Shown piece after piece: positions 1 through 9,193 of a stretch of 64,000 bases of DNA. Source of the stretch: CAWIMX01 sp963792785 (GTDB taxonomy: Bacteria > Acidobacteriota > Vicinamibacteria > Vicinamibacterales > CAVVIG01); assembly GCA_963792785.1 (NCBI GenBank), contig CAWBXO010000001.1, positions 1,550,001 through 1,614,000 on the forward strand, in the 5' to 3' direction. The position numbers were made by a program, and so were the translations under genes. Numbering within the stretch: position 1 is the first letter of the stretch; each line of letters opens with the position of its first letter. The notes under the pieces are model-generated. The model did no database searches. It was not told where the DNA came from and saw only the letters and a program-made list of their open reading frames with translations.

Positions 1-1
1 G

Positions 2-1120
2 GTGGCCAAGCGCGTGAAGGGCGTGGCGGCCGTGAACGACCGCATCCAGATCGCCGCCGCGCCGTCCCTCGATGACGCGGAGATTCGTGCCGGCATCGAG
101 CGCGCGCTCCGGTGGGACAAGTTCATCGATGCCTCGCTCGTCACCGTGGAGGTCGATCACGGCGCGGTCCTCAGTAGACACCGGTGCACTCACCGTAGAA
201 GCGTGGGCGCGCGATCGCCGCCTGCGGGACCCTCAACTCGACAACCGAAGCGAGGCCGACGTCCAAGGGGCCGTTCGCCGCGCCCTCCAGCGCGATCCGC
301 GTGTCGCCTCGTTCCGCATCGATGTCCAGACCAGGGACGGCCGCGTGACGCTGCGCGGCGAAGTGAGTAACATCGCGGCACGTCGGGCCGCGGCTCAGGA
401 TGCCCGAAACACCGTCGGCGTGTGGGAGGTGCACAACCGCCTGACGGTGCGACGCCCGGACTCCCCGGACGACCGCGAGCTCGCCAGCGCCATCCGTGGC
501 GGGCTCGAACGCGATTCGCTGGTAAAAGGCTCCGATGTCCGCGTCTCCGCGCACGGCGGCACGGTCTACCTCGACGGCACGGTAGACAGCTTCCTGGAAA
601 AGCGGGAGGCCGAAGACGTGGCCGCGCGCATCAGCGGCGTGGAGGACATCAAGAACTGGATTGCCGGGCCGACCTGGGCGATCCCGATCTCGCTGACTAT
701 CCCTGGTACACGTCGCGCGTCCGGCCGGCCTGGCCGCCCAGAGACGATGCGCGGATTGCCCATGATGTCGCGGAACGGCTGCGCTGGCACCCGTACGTCG
801 ATCGCGACGCCATCGCCATTACGGTCGATGGCGGCGTCGTCACCCTCGAGGGCCGGGTGGACACGGGATGGGAACGCCAGGCGGCTGCCGAGAACGCGGT
901 TGAAGGTGGGATTGGAGTCGTCGTCCGGCTGAGGGCCCCGAGGGCCGACGCGGGCCTAGCTGGGGGGCGGCTCCCCAAAGAAGGAATGTACCTCCGCCAT
1001 CTCTTTCGCGCTGCCGAAGTCGGGCCAGTGGTCGTCGGGGAACGTGGGCGCGCGCTTCAGGTGCTTGAGGGGTATCGGCACGCGGTAGTGCACCTCGCCA
1101 TCGTCCGCCGTGACGGCTGA
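2..1120 (+). pseudogene. BON-domain protein, 5'-truncated and frameshifted
   Basis: Three fragments in two frames together read as a periplasmic-type protein made of repeated BON domains, a small phospholipid-binding fold of osmotic-stress proteins such as OsmY. The first fragment (from the window edge to about 170) and the second (about 170-660) each carry BON-like pieces such as VTLRGEVSN and TVYLDGTVDS; the third (about 670-935) continues with VVTLEGRVDT. The frame changes near 165-175, where part of the first domain seems lost, and near 661-672. Conserved sequence ends near 935. The frame then stays open to 1120 across the opposite-strand PRC gene, so the true end is probably earlier. The 5' end lies outside the window. 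The shortened domain argues for real decay, but the second break alone could be sequence error. Confidence 0.6.
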
Positions 1121-1313
1121 CACAGCCGCCCACGGGACGGCGAGGTACTCGTTCAATGGACTCACGAGTTCTTCATCCGGCTTCACGACGGCGTAGAGAA
1201 TCCGACGGGACCCGGCGCCCATGACGAGTTCGGCGATCCGGCCAACGCCGTTGGCATCCAGACAATCCATCCCCGCTCCGAGGATATCGGTCGCGCGGAT
1301 TACGGCCCTTCTA

Positions 1314-1321
<8 letters not shown>
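956..1321 (-). CDS. PRC-barrel domain protein
   Basis: A 121-residue protein with a PRC-barrel core (IRATDILGAGMDCLDANGVG, then GRIAELVMGAGSRRILYAVV). PRC barrels are small beta-barrels found in photosynthetic reaction centre H subunits, RimM and many stress proteins. There is no signal peptide, so it is probably cytoplasmic. The ATG at 1321 is chosen because AAGGGA lies about 8 bases upstream and because this start overlaps the end of the sigma-54 regulator gene by 8 bases, which suggests coupled translation. PRC and BON genes often sit together in stress clusters of Acidobacteria and Deltaproteobacteria, so a joint role with the neighbouring BON gene is inferred. Confidence 0.75.
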
Positions 1322-2757
<1,436 letters not shown>

Positions 2758-2888
2758 CGACAACCTCCTGTCTGGCAGAGTCACGTCATGGGATCGCGAA
2801 CGTTCATAAGTTTTACAAGCGAGACGTTTCGATGCAAGCGCCGGCCCTCGACCCCAGCGATGGTTGCCTTGAGCGCTTTACCAGCCGC

Positions 2889-2903
2889 TTGTAGTTCCTA
2901 CAA
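2889..2903. repeat. Short perfect inverted repeat upstream of the YihY remnant
   Basis: TTGTAG-TTC-CTACAA, six-base arms around a three-base spacer. It lies between the divergent regulator gene and the YihY remnant, about 43 bases upstream of the sigma-54-like promoter. That distance would suit an activator site, but a six-base repeat can arise by chance. Confidence 0.3.
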
Positions 2904-2945
2904 CGCGCCTGGCCCGGGCCACGCCCGATCGGGTCGATTCACGGC

Positions 2946-2961
2946 TGGCATGCTCTCTGCT
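2946..2961 (+). promoter_or_regulatory. Candidate sigma-54 (-24/-12) promoter
   Basis: TGGCATGCTCTCTGCT has the invariant GG and GC elements of a sigma-54 promoter with the required ten bases between them. It ends about 20 bases before the ATG of the YihY remnant at 2981 and lies on the strand that reads away from the adjacent sigma-54 activator gene. The GG-N10-GC core is seen directly; its function is inferred. The gene it would drive is now broken. Confidence 0.4.
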
Positions 2962-2980
2962 CCATAGCGTCTCGTTCGAC

Positions 2981-3237
2981 ATGCCAGCCAAGACAGCACG
3001 GCCCGGCGAAGTGCGGTGGTACCGCCTGCTCTGGAGCGCAGTTATCGACGCGTTCATGCACGACAACTGCCTCGGCATGTCGGCGCAGCTCGCCTAATAT
3101 TTCTTCTTCTCTCTGTTTCCGCGTACGGCGCTTGGGGGCGTGATGGTGCTGCTGCTGTGGTTCTATCTCTCCGGGCTGGCGTGCTGCTCGGCGCCGAGTT
3201 GAACGCCGAGCTCGAGCACGCCAGGCGGGCGATCTGA
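2981..3237 (+). pseudogene. YihY/UPF0761-family membrane protein remnant
   Basis: The first 40 codons encode a typical YihY/BrkB N-terminus ending in GMSAQLA, followed by a TAA where the family has Tyr, and then YFFFSLFP. The reading continues directly into the family's last transmembrane part (GGVMVLLLWFYLSGLA) and, after a one-base shift near 3178, the C-terminal LLGAELNAELEHARRAI and a stop at 3237. Intact proteins are about 280-320 residues, so roughly 200 internal residues are missing. One nonsense codon, one large deletion and one frameshift together make a real pseudogene. YihY proteins are polytopic membrane proteins of unclear function, often found in stress clusters with BON and PRC genes. 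Confidence 0.75.
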
Positions 3238-3284
3238 TTCGACGCGGCCGAACGCGTTCTTGCTGATTGAGGATGCGGTCGCGC

Positions 3285-4103
3285 TCAGTGCGTCATCGCA
3301 TAGAGCGCGACGTTGATGCCCACAGCGTACGCGTCGGGCGAGAAGCGGTTGAAGTACTCCGGGTCCTCGGCCTCGCGCTCCCAGCCGTCGGGGATATCGC
3401 TGTTGTGGACCATGACCACCATCAGCCGGCCGTGATCGTCGGCGATGCCCCAGGCGTCGGGCGGCCCGTCCGCCCAGCGTTCCTGATTGGACCCTCCGCT
3501 GCGGCGCCAGGACTGGATCGACGCCATCGCCGGAATTTCTTTCAGGTCGAACATCATGTGCCAGATCGGATGATCCATCGCGAGCGGCGTCGCGGCATAT
3601 TCGGGCAGGGCGCGGCCGATTTCCGTGCGCCACTGCTCGCGGGCGTCCCAGCCGTGGTAATCCGTCACGAACAGAAAGCCGCCCTTGAGCAGGTACTCGC
3701 GCAGCCGCGTGATCTCTTCGGGGGCGAAATCCGCCGTGCCGCCGTCCTCGACGATGACGAACGGACACTGGAACAGGGCGTCGTCGGTCGGGCGGATCAC
3801 GACGTAGTCGGGATCGCCCTCACCGTCGAAGCTGACCGGCGTCTTGGTGAGCTCTGAGAGGCGGACGCTGAAGTTGATGTCCGCGCCGGGGTAGTCCGTG
3901 CGCCAGCCAGTCTTCTCGCGGCGGTTGCTGTCGAACATGAGCCGGCAGAAGTTGAACTCGCCCCGGAAGGTGTCCTTCGTCGCGAAGCGAGGCGGGACGC
4001 GCATGCCGTAGCCGCCCCTCCAGATCTGGGCGCCGGCGACGCCGGCGGTCAGGACCGCGGCCGCGACCAACCCCCACCCCGTGCGTCGTGTGAACGCAGG
4101 CAT
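3285..4103 (-). CDS. DUF4159 domain-containing protein, exported
   Basis: A 272-residue protein with an N-terminal hydrophobic export segment (residues 9-25) followed by a DUF4159 domain over nearly the whole length. The family signature is visible: FNFCRLMFDSNRRE, WRTDYPGADINFSVRL, a loop with VEDGGTADFAPEEI, LLKGGFLFVTDYHG and a C-terminal VHNSDIPDGWERE. DUF4159 proteins have a glutamine-amidotransferase-like fold and unknown function; in Acidobacteria they are commonly secreted. The gene stands alone, and its start region overlaps the 5' side of the divergent aldo/keto reductase. Confidence 0.85.
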   Translation of the reverse strand: MPAFTRRTGWGLVAAAVLTAGVAGAQIWRGGYGMRVPPRFATKDTFRGEFNFCRLMFDSNRREKTGWRTDYPGADINFSVRLSELTKTPVSFDGEGDPDYVVIRPTDDALFQCPFVIVEDGGTADFAPEEITRLREYLLKGGFLFVTDYHGWDAREQWRTEIGRALPEYAATPLAMDHPIWHMMFDLKEIPAMASIQSWRRSGGSNQERWADGPPDAWGIADDHGRLMVVMVHNSDIPDGWEREAEDPEYFNRFSPDAYAVGINVALYAMTH

Positions 4104-4166
4104 CGTACGTCCCTCACCCGCAGTCTACTCCCGCCCGAACCGGACCGGCACACTTTCGCGTCGCGA

Positions 4167-4172
4167 TACAAT
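4167..4172 (+). promoter_or_regulatory. -10 element placed for a leaderless transcript
   Basis: TACAAT lies seven bases before the ATG at 4180 of the aldo/keto reductase, so transcription would start at or next to the A of the start codon. No ribosome binding site precedes that ATG, and no convincing -35 hexamer is visible 17 bases upstream. A leaderless mRNA is inferred. Confidence 0.4.
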
Positions 4173-4179
4173 GCGAGAC

Positions 4180-5268
4180 ATGCCACTCAATGATTACGTG
4201 ACCCTCGGCCGTTCCGGCCTCCGCGTCAGCCCGTTCTGCCTGGGAGCCATGACCTTCGGCGAGGAATGGGGCTGGGGCTGCACGGTGAAGGAGTCGGAGG
4301 CCATCATCTTCCGGTTTCTCGAGCGCGGCGGCAACTTCATCGATACCGCGAACGGCTACACCAGGGGCCATTCGGAAGTGATTATCGGCGACGCCATCGC
4401 CCACGACCGCAGCCGTCGCGATCGCGTGGTGATCGCGACCAAATTCTTCACCAACCTCTACCCCGGCGATCCCAATGGCGGCGGCGCGGGCCGCAAGGCG
4501 CTCGTCGCGGCGTGCGAGCAGTCCCTGCGCCGGCTGCGCACCGACTACATCGATCTCTATTGGATGCACATCTGGGATCGGTTCACGCCCATCGACGAGA
4601 CCATGCGCGCCCTCGACGACCTCGTGCGGGACGGCAAGGTCCGGTACGTCGGCTTCTCCGACACGCCCGCGTGGAAGGTGACCGAGGCGCAAATGCTGGC
4701 GCGCGCCAACGCGTGGGCGCCGCTCATCGCGCTGCAAATCGAGTACTCGCTCGTCGAGCGGACAGTCGAGGGCGAGCTCGTGCCGATGGCGCAGGCGATG
4801 GGCCTGGGGATCACGCCGTGGTCGCCGCTCCGGGGCGGCGTCCTCACGGGCAAATACACGCGCGAGAACGCCAAGACGGCGTCGCCGGGACGGGGCAATC
4901 GTGTCACCACGTTCCTGACCGAGCGGACGTTTCGCATTCTCGATGAAGTGCGGCGCATTGCCGAGGCGCGCGGGGCGACGCCCGCCGGCGTCGCCCTCGC
5001 CTGGGTCCAGGGCCGGCCGGGCGTGGCTTCGACCATCATCGGGGCCAGGCGCCTCGACCAGCTCGACCAGAACCTGGACGCGCTCGATGTGACGCTCAGC
5101 CCCGAAGACGTCGCCGCGCTCGACGCCGTCTCGGAGCCTCAGCTCGTCTTCCCGGCGCCGTTCCTGGCGAGCATGGCCGCCTCGGTGATGCACGCCGGGG
5201 CCACGGTGAACGGAGTCCCGTCCACCGCCTGGCCGATGGCGCCCAAGACGGACGCCGAGCGGTACTGA
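4180..5268 (+). CDS. Aldo/keto reductase
   Basis: A 362-residue NADP-type aldo/keto reductase with a TIM-barrel fold. It reduces aldehydes or ketones, substrate unknown. The catalytic tetrad is complete: Asp and Tyr in GNFIDTANGY, Lys in VIATKFF and His in DLYWMHIWD. The cofactor-binding end is STIIGARRLDQLDQNLDAL. The family start LGRSGLRVSPFCLGAMTFG follows the chosen ATG closely; an ATG three codons upstream (4171) is possible but lies inside the putative -10 box. No signal peptide, so cytoplasmic. It resembles the YajO/Tas-like group. The next gene on this strand is an epimerase-like protein 55 bases away, possibly co-transcribed. Confidence 0.9.
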   Translation: MPLNDYVTLGRSGLRVSPFCLGAMTFGEEWGWGCTVKESEAIIFRFLERGGNFIDTANGYTRGHSEVIIGDAIAHDRSRRDRVVIATKFFTNLYPGDPNGGGAGRKALVAACEQSLRRLRTDYIDLYWMHIWDRFTPIDETMRALDDLVRDGKVRYVGFSDTPAWKVTEAQMLARANAWAPLIALQIEYSLVERTVEGELVPMAQAMGLGITPWSPLRGGVLTGKYTRENAKTASPGRGNRVTTFLTERTFRILDEVRRIAEARGATPAGVALAWVQGRPGVASTIIGARRLDQLDQNLDALDVTLSPEDVAALDAVSEPQLVFPAPFLASMAASVMHAGATVNGVPSTAWPMAPKTDAERY

Positions 5269-5323
5269 ACGCTCCGCTCATCTGCACGATCGTCGCTCGG
5301 TCCCTGCACGCGGGAGGATTCGG

Positions 5324-6247
5324 ATGCAGACCATTCTCGGTGCCAATGGTGTCATCGGCCGTGAACTGTCACGCCAGCTTCTGGCGCACACCGACCGCAT
5401 CCGGCAAGTGAGCCGCTCGCCAAAGCGCGTCAACGCTACGGACGAGCCCTTCGGCGCGGATTTGCTCGACGCCGGGGCGACCGCAGACGCGGTCGCGGGC
5501 AGCGAGGTGAGCTACCTCGTCGCCGGCCTCAAATACGACCATCGCGTGTGGCGTGAGCAATGGCCGACGATCATGCGGAACACGATCGACGCGTGCAAGC
5601 GCCATGGCAGCGCGCTCGTGTTCTTCGACAACGTCTACGCGTATGGACAGGTTGACGGCGTCATGACCGAGGAGACGCCGTACAACCCGTGCAGCCGCAA
5701 AGGGGAGGTTCGCGCGCAAATCGCCACGATGTTGATGGACGAGGTGCGGCGCGGCAACGTGCGGGGCATGATCGTCCGATCGGCCGACTTCTATGGCCCG
5801 GGCGCCGCGTTGAGCCTGACGCACGCGACCGTCACCGAGCGCCTCAAGGCCGGGAAGACGCCGCAGTGGGTCGGCAACGCCAAGGCCGTCCACACCTTCA
5901 CCTACACACCCGACGCGGGCCGCACCCTCGCCCTGCTGGGCAACACGGCCTCGGCCTACGGTCAGGTGTGGCACGCGCTGACCAGTAAGGCCATGATGAC
6001 CGGGGAAGAGTACGTGCGAATCGCCTGCGCGGCTGCCGGACGGCCATACGCGCTGCAGGTGGCCCCTCGCTGGGTGTTGTCCCTGATGGGCGTGGTCGTC
6101 CCCGTGCTGCGCGAGAGCAGGGAGATGCTCTACCAGTTCGAGCACGACTACCGCTTCGACAGCAGCAAGGCGGAGCGAGCCCTCGGGCTCACGCCCACGG
6201 AGTACCGGGAAGGTATCGCGGCCACATGGAGCGCCGAGCGGTCTTGA
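5324..6247 (+). CDS. NAD-dependent epimerase/dehydratase family protein
   Basis: A 307-residue extended-SDR protein. The N-terminal Rossmann motif is ILGANGVIG (GxxGxxG), an acidic loop follows, and the active-site region FFDNVYAYG occupies the place of the usual Ser/Tyr-x-x-x-Lys. The classical Lys is not obvious, so catalytic activity is uncertain. A substrate-binding part follows (IVRSADFYGPGA). GGGAGG lies 11 bases before the ATG. The downstream peroxiredoxin gene converges on it. The exact substrate cannot be told; related proteins act on nucleotide sugars or other small molecules. Confidence 0.8.
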   Translation: MQTILGANGVIGRELSRQLLAHTDRIRQVSRSPKRVNATDEPFGADLLDAGATADAVAGSEVSYLVAGLKYDHRVWREQWPTIMRNTIDACKRHGSALVFFDNVYAYGQVDGVMTEETPYNPCSRKGEVRAQIATMLMDEVRRGNVRGMIVRSADFYGPGAALSLTHATVTERLKAGKTPQWVGNAKAVHTFTYTPDAGRTLALLGNTASAYGQVWHALTSKAMMTGEEYVRIACAAAGRPYALQVAPRWVLSLMGVVVPVLRESREMLYQFEHDYRFDSSKAERALGLTPTEYREGIAATWSAERS

Positions 6248-6273
6248 AGCGCCGCCCGGCGTTCCCGGTTGTC

Positions 6274-6873
6274 CTACCTGGACGCCTTCCGCGCGGCCAG
6301 CTGCTGCACTTCGGCCAGCGCCTTCTCGACGTGCTCGGCCGGATTGATCTTGTCGTCCGACGTGGAGAAGGTCGCGGCGATTCTGCCGTCCGGCGTCACG
6401 ACGAACGTCGTGCGCTCCGTGAAGTCGTGATCGATCTCGACGCCGCGTGAATCCTTCATCCCCGGCCTGACGCTCGCCTTCGTGAGGCCGTACGACGTCG
6501 CGACGGCGCCGTCCGGATCCGACGCCACGGCGATCTTGCCGGCGCAATATTCCGGATCGGCCGAAAACGCGTTCAGACGGACGATGCTGTCGCGCGACAC
6601 GCCGATGATGGAGGCGCCGGCGGCATCGAACTTCTCCTTGTTCTCCGCGAAGGTGTGCGCCTCGATGTTGCAGCCGGCCGTGAACGCGGACGGATAGAAG
6701 TACACGACCACCGGCCCCTTCTGCAGCGCCGTCTTCAGCGAGAAGTCGAAGCTCTGTCCCGCGAGGGACGCTTTGGCCGAGAAATCAGGGGCGGCCTCGC
6801 CCTGCTTCAAGGCCGCGAACGCGGTCACCACCATCGCCGCGGACATCACAACAGACAACAGGACTCGATTCAT
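6274..6873 (-). CDS. Peroxiredoxin (AhpC/TSA family), exported
   Basis: A 199-residue thioredoxin-fold peroxidase with an N-terminal signal peptide (MNRVLLSVVMSAAMVVTAFA), so it acts in the periplasm. The peroxidatic cysteine is in the loop YPSAFTAGC and is followed by the helix of the BCP/PrxQ-like group (NIEAHTFAENKEKF). A second Cys in DPEYCAGK could resolve the disulfide, which is inferred. It reduces peroxides with thiol donors. AAGGAG lies 8 bases before the ATG. The divergent neighbour is a PAP2 phosphatase, with 87 bases between start codons. Confidence 0.9.
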   Translation of the reverse strand: MNRVLLSVVMSAAMVVTAFAALKQGEAAPDFSAKASLAGQSFDFSLKTALQKGPVVVYFYPSAFTAGCNIEAHTFAENKEKFDAAGASIIGVSRDSIVRLNAFSADPEYCAGKIAVASDPDGAVATSYGLTKASVRPGMKDSRGVEIDHDFTERTTFVVTPDGRIAATFSTSDDKINPAEHVEKALAEVQQLAARKASR

Positions 6874-6948
6874 TGAAGTGCTCCTTCCCCACCATTCTAG
6901 CGGAAGGCGATGTGCCGGCCGCGGCGTCCGAACGCGGCGTCCTCCTGC

Positions 6949-6954
6949 TATCCT
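6949..6954 (+). promoter_or_regulatory. -10 element placed for a leaderless transcript
   Basis: TATCCT ends six bases before the ATG at 6961 of the PAP2 gene, and no ribosome binding site separates them. This is the geometry of a leaderless mRNA. The hexamer matches the bacterial -10 consensus at four of six bases. No clear -35 element was found. Confidence 0.35.
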
Positions 6955-6960
6955 CCGGAC

Positions 6961-7713
6961 ATGGTTGCCGCGTGGATTCTCACCTGCATGTGCCTGGCCC
7001 CGCCGGCGCCGGCGACGCCCGCGACGCGCCCCGCGGCGCCGGCAGCCCCGGCGCGGGCAGACGACCGGCCGTTCACCCACCTGTTCCAGCATCTCGGCAC
7101 GGATCTGCGCGCGTCGGTCTCTCGGGAGACGGGAGGCATCCTGCTCGTGGGCGCCGGCGCGGCCGGCCTCGCACACGCGAAAGACGCCGATCTTGCCGCG
7201 TGGGTCCAGCGACAGCCTGCGGCCGCGTATCCCCATATCGGCAACGCGATCGGCAACGGCTTCGTGCAGGGAGGCGGGGCGGTCGCTTTGTGGGTCCTCG
7301 GCAGGACCGCCGGCAACACCGAGCTCTCCCATTTCGGCAGCGATCTCATCCGCGCGCAGGTGCTGAACGGCGTGCTGACCGGCACGATCAAGATCTCGGC
7401 CCGCCGCGAACGTCCGAACGGGGGATCGGAATCCTTCCCCTCGGGCCACACCTCGAGCACGTTCGCCACGGCGGCCATGCTGCAGGCGCATTTCGGCCGG
7501 CTGGCCGGCGCGACCGGCTACGCCGTGGCGAGCTTCGTCGGATGGTCGCGCATTCGCAGCAACAACCACTACGCCAGCGACGTGGTGTTCGGGGCGGCCG
7601 TGGGCGTCTTGTCGGGCCGGGCGGTCGTGCGCGGTCGGACCGGCCAATGGTCCGTGGCGCCGGCCGCGACCGCGGGCGGGTTCGCCGTGATCGTGTCACG
7701 GGGCGGCGCGTAG
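6961..7713 (+). CDS. PAP2-family phosphatase, exported
   Basis: A 250-residue membrane-associated or secreted phosphatase of the PAP2 (type 2 phosphatidic acid phosphatase) family. All three catalytic motifs are intact: KISARRERP (KX6RP), FPSGHTS (PSGH) and SRIRSNNHYASD (SRX5HX3D). The N-terminus is a short hydrophobic segment followed by an Ala/Pro-rich stretch. Members dephosphorylate lipid phosphates, including undecaprenyl pyrophosphate and phosphatidate; the substrate here is unknown. The ATG at 6961 gives the best signal-like N-terminus. The malic enzyme gene converges on its 3' end. Confidence 0.9.
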   Translation: MVAAWILTCMCLAPPAPATPATRPAAPAAPARADDRPFTHLFQHLGTDLRASVSRETGGILLVGAGAAGLAHAKDADLAAWVQRQPAAAYPHIGNAIGNGFVQGGGAVALWVLGRTAGNTELSHFGSDLIRAQVLNGVLTGTIKISARRERPNGGSESFPSGHTSSTFATAAMLQAHFGRLAGATGYAVASFVGWSRIRSNNHYASDVVFGAAVGVLSGRAVVRGRTGQWSVAPAATAGGFAVIVSRGGA

Positions 7714-7730
7714 ATCGACCGGCGGCTATG

Positions 7731-9147
7731 TTACGGCGCCGTCGCGCGCCGCGCGACGCCGGCGCGCTCGGCTGCGGCGGACACGGCGGCCGCGACCGCC
7801 AGCGCCACGTCGCGGTTGAAGACGCTCGGCACGATGTAGTCCGGCGCGAGGCCGTCCTCGGGCACCATGGCGGCAATCGCGTGGGCGGCCGCGACTTCCA
7901 TCTCGTCCGTAATGCGCGTGGCCCGGGAGTCGAGCGCGCCCCGGAAGACGCCGGGAAACGCGAGCACGTTGTTGATTTGGTTCGGGTAGTCCGAGCGGCC
8001 GGTCGCGATCGACGGCCGCGAAGTCGGCGATCTCCTCCGGCGTCACCTCCGGCGTCGGGTTGGCCATCACGAAAACAATCGCGCCCCCGGCCATCGTCCG
8101 CACGGCGTCGGCGGTCACGACGCCGGGACCGGCGAGGCCGATGAAGACGTCGGCCCCGGCGAGCAGGTCGTTGGCGCTCCCCCTGAGGCCCGCCGGGTTC
8201 GTCAGCTCGGCGAACCGCGCCTTCGATTCGTTCAGTCCGTCGCGCCCCCGGTAGATCGCTCCCTGGCGATCGCACCCGACGATGTTGCGCGCGCCGGCGT
8301 TCAGCAGGATCTTCGCCACGGCGACGCCGGCGGCGCCCGCGCCGGCCACCACGATCGTGAGATCTGCCATCCGCTTGCCCACGACTTTCAGGGCGTTCAG
8401 CAGGCCGGCGAGCACGACGATCGCCGTCCCGTGCTGGTCGTCGTGGAAGACGGGGATGTTGAGCGTCTCCCGCAGCCGGCGCTCGATCTCGAAGCAGCGC
8501 GGCGCGGAAATGTCCTCGAGGTTGATGCCGCCGAACACGGGCGCGATCGCCGTCACCGCGGTGACGATCTCGTCGACGTCCTTCGTGGCGAGGCAGATCG
8601 GGAACGCGTTGACGCCCCCGAACTCCTTGAACAGCATCGCCTTCCCTTCCATCACCGGGATGGCGGCCTCCGGCCCGATGTCGCCGAGCCCGAGGACGGC
8701 GGTGCCGTCGCTGACGATGGCGACCGTGTTCTGCTTGATCGTCAGGTTGAAGACGCTGGCGGGGTCCTGGGCGATCGCGAGGCAGACGCGGGCGACGCCG
8801 GGCGTGTACGCCATCGACAGGTCGTCGCGCGTCTTCAGGGGGTGCTTCGAGACGACCTCGATCTTGCCGCCCAGGTGCATGAGGAACGTCCGGTCGGAGA
8901 TCTGGTCGACCTCGATCCCGGGCACGGCCCGGACGGCCTCGACGATCGCGGCGATGTGCTCGGCGCTGGCGGCGCTGACGGTGACGTCGCGGACCTTCTT
9001 GTTCGTCTCGAGCCGCACGAGATCGATCGCGCCGAGGAGGCCGCCGGCCTCGCCGATAGCCGTGGCGAGCTTCGCGAAAGCGCCGGGGACGTCCGCGAGC
9101 TTCACGCGGAGGGTCGCGCTGAAGGAGGCCGACAGGTGCTGCGACAT
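7731..9147 (-). CDS. NAD-dependent malic enzyme with ACT domain (frameshifted)
   Basis: Decarboxylates malate to pyruvate with NAD(P). About 471 residues after removal of one extra base near 8010: an N-terminal ACT regulatory domain (residues 10-80), then the malic domain with YTPGVA, the Lys/Asp site around FPICLATKDVDE and the metal-binding HDDQHGTA, and a Rossmann NAD domain with VVAGAGAAGVAVAKIL. The C-terminal part (ATGRSDYPNQINNVLAFPGV) lies in the next frame, because ATTTCG-type family sequence GTC-ATC reads GTCGATC here. The gene length is one base more than a multiple of three, as expected for a single insertion. ATG at 9147 gives the family N-terminus. The DUF5916 gene lies 46 bases upstream on the same strand. 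The break is probably sequence error. Confidence 0.88.
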
Positions 9148-9193
9148 GGAGCCAGTGTAGCCCGCCTGCACGACGCCCGGCGACGCGCCGGCC

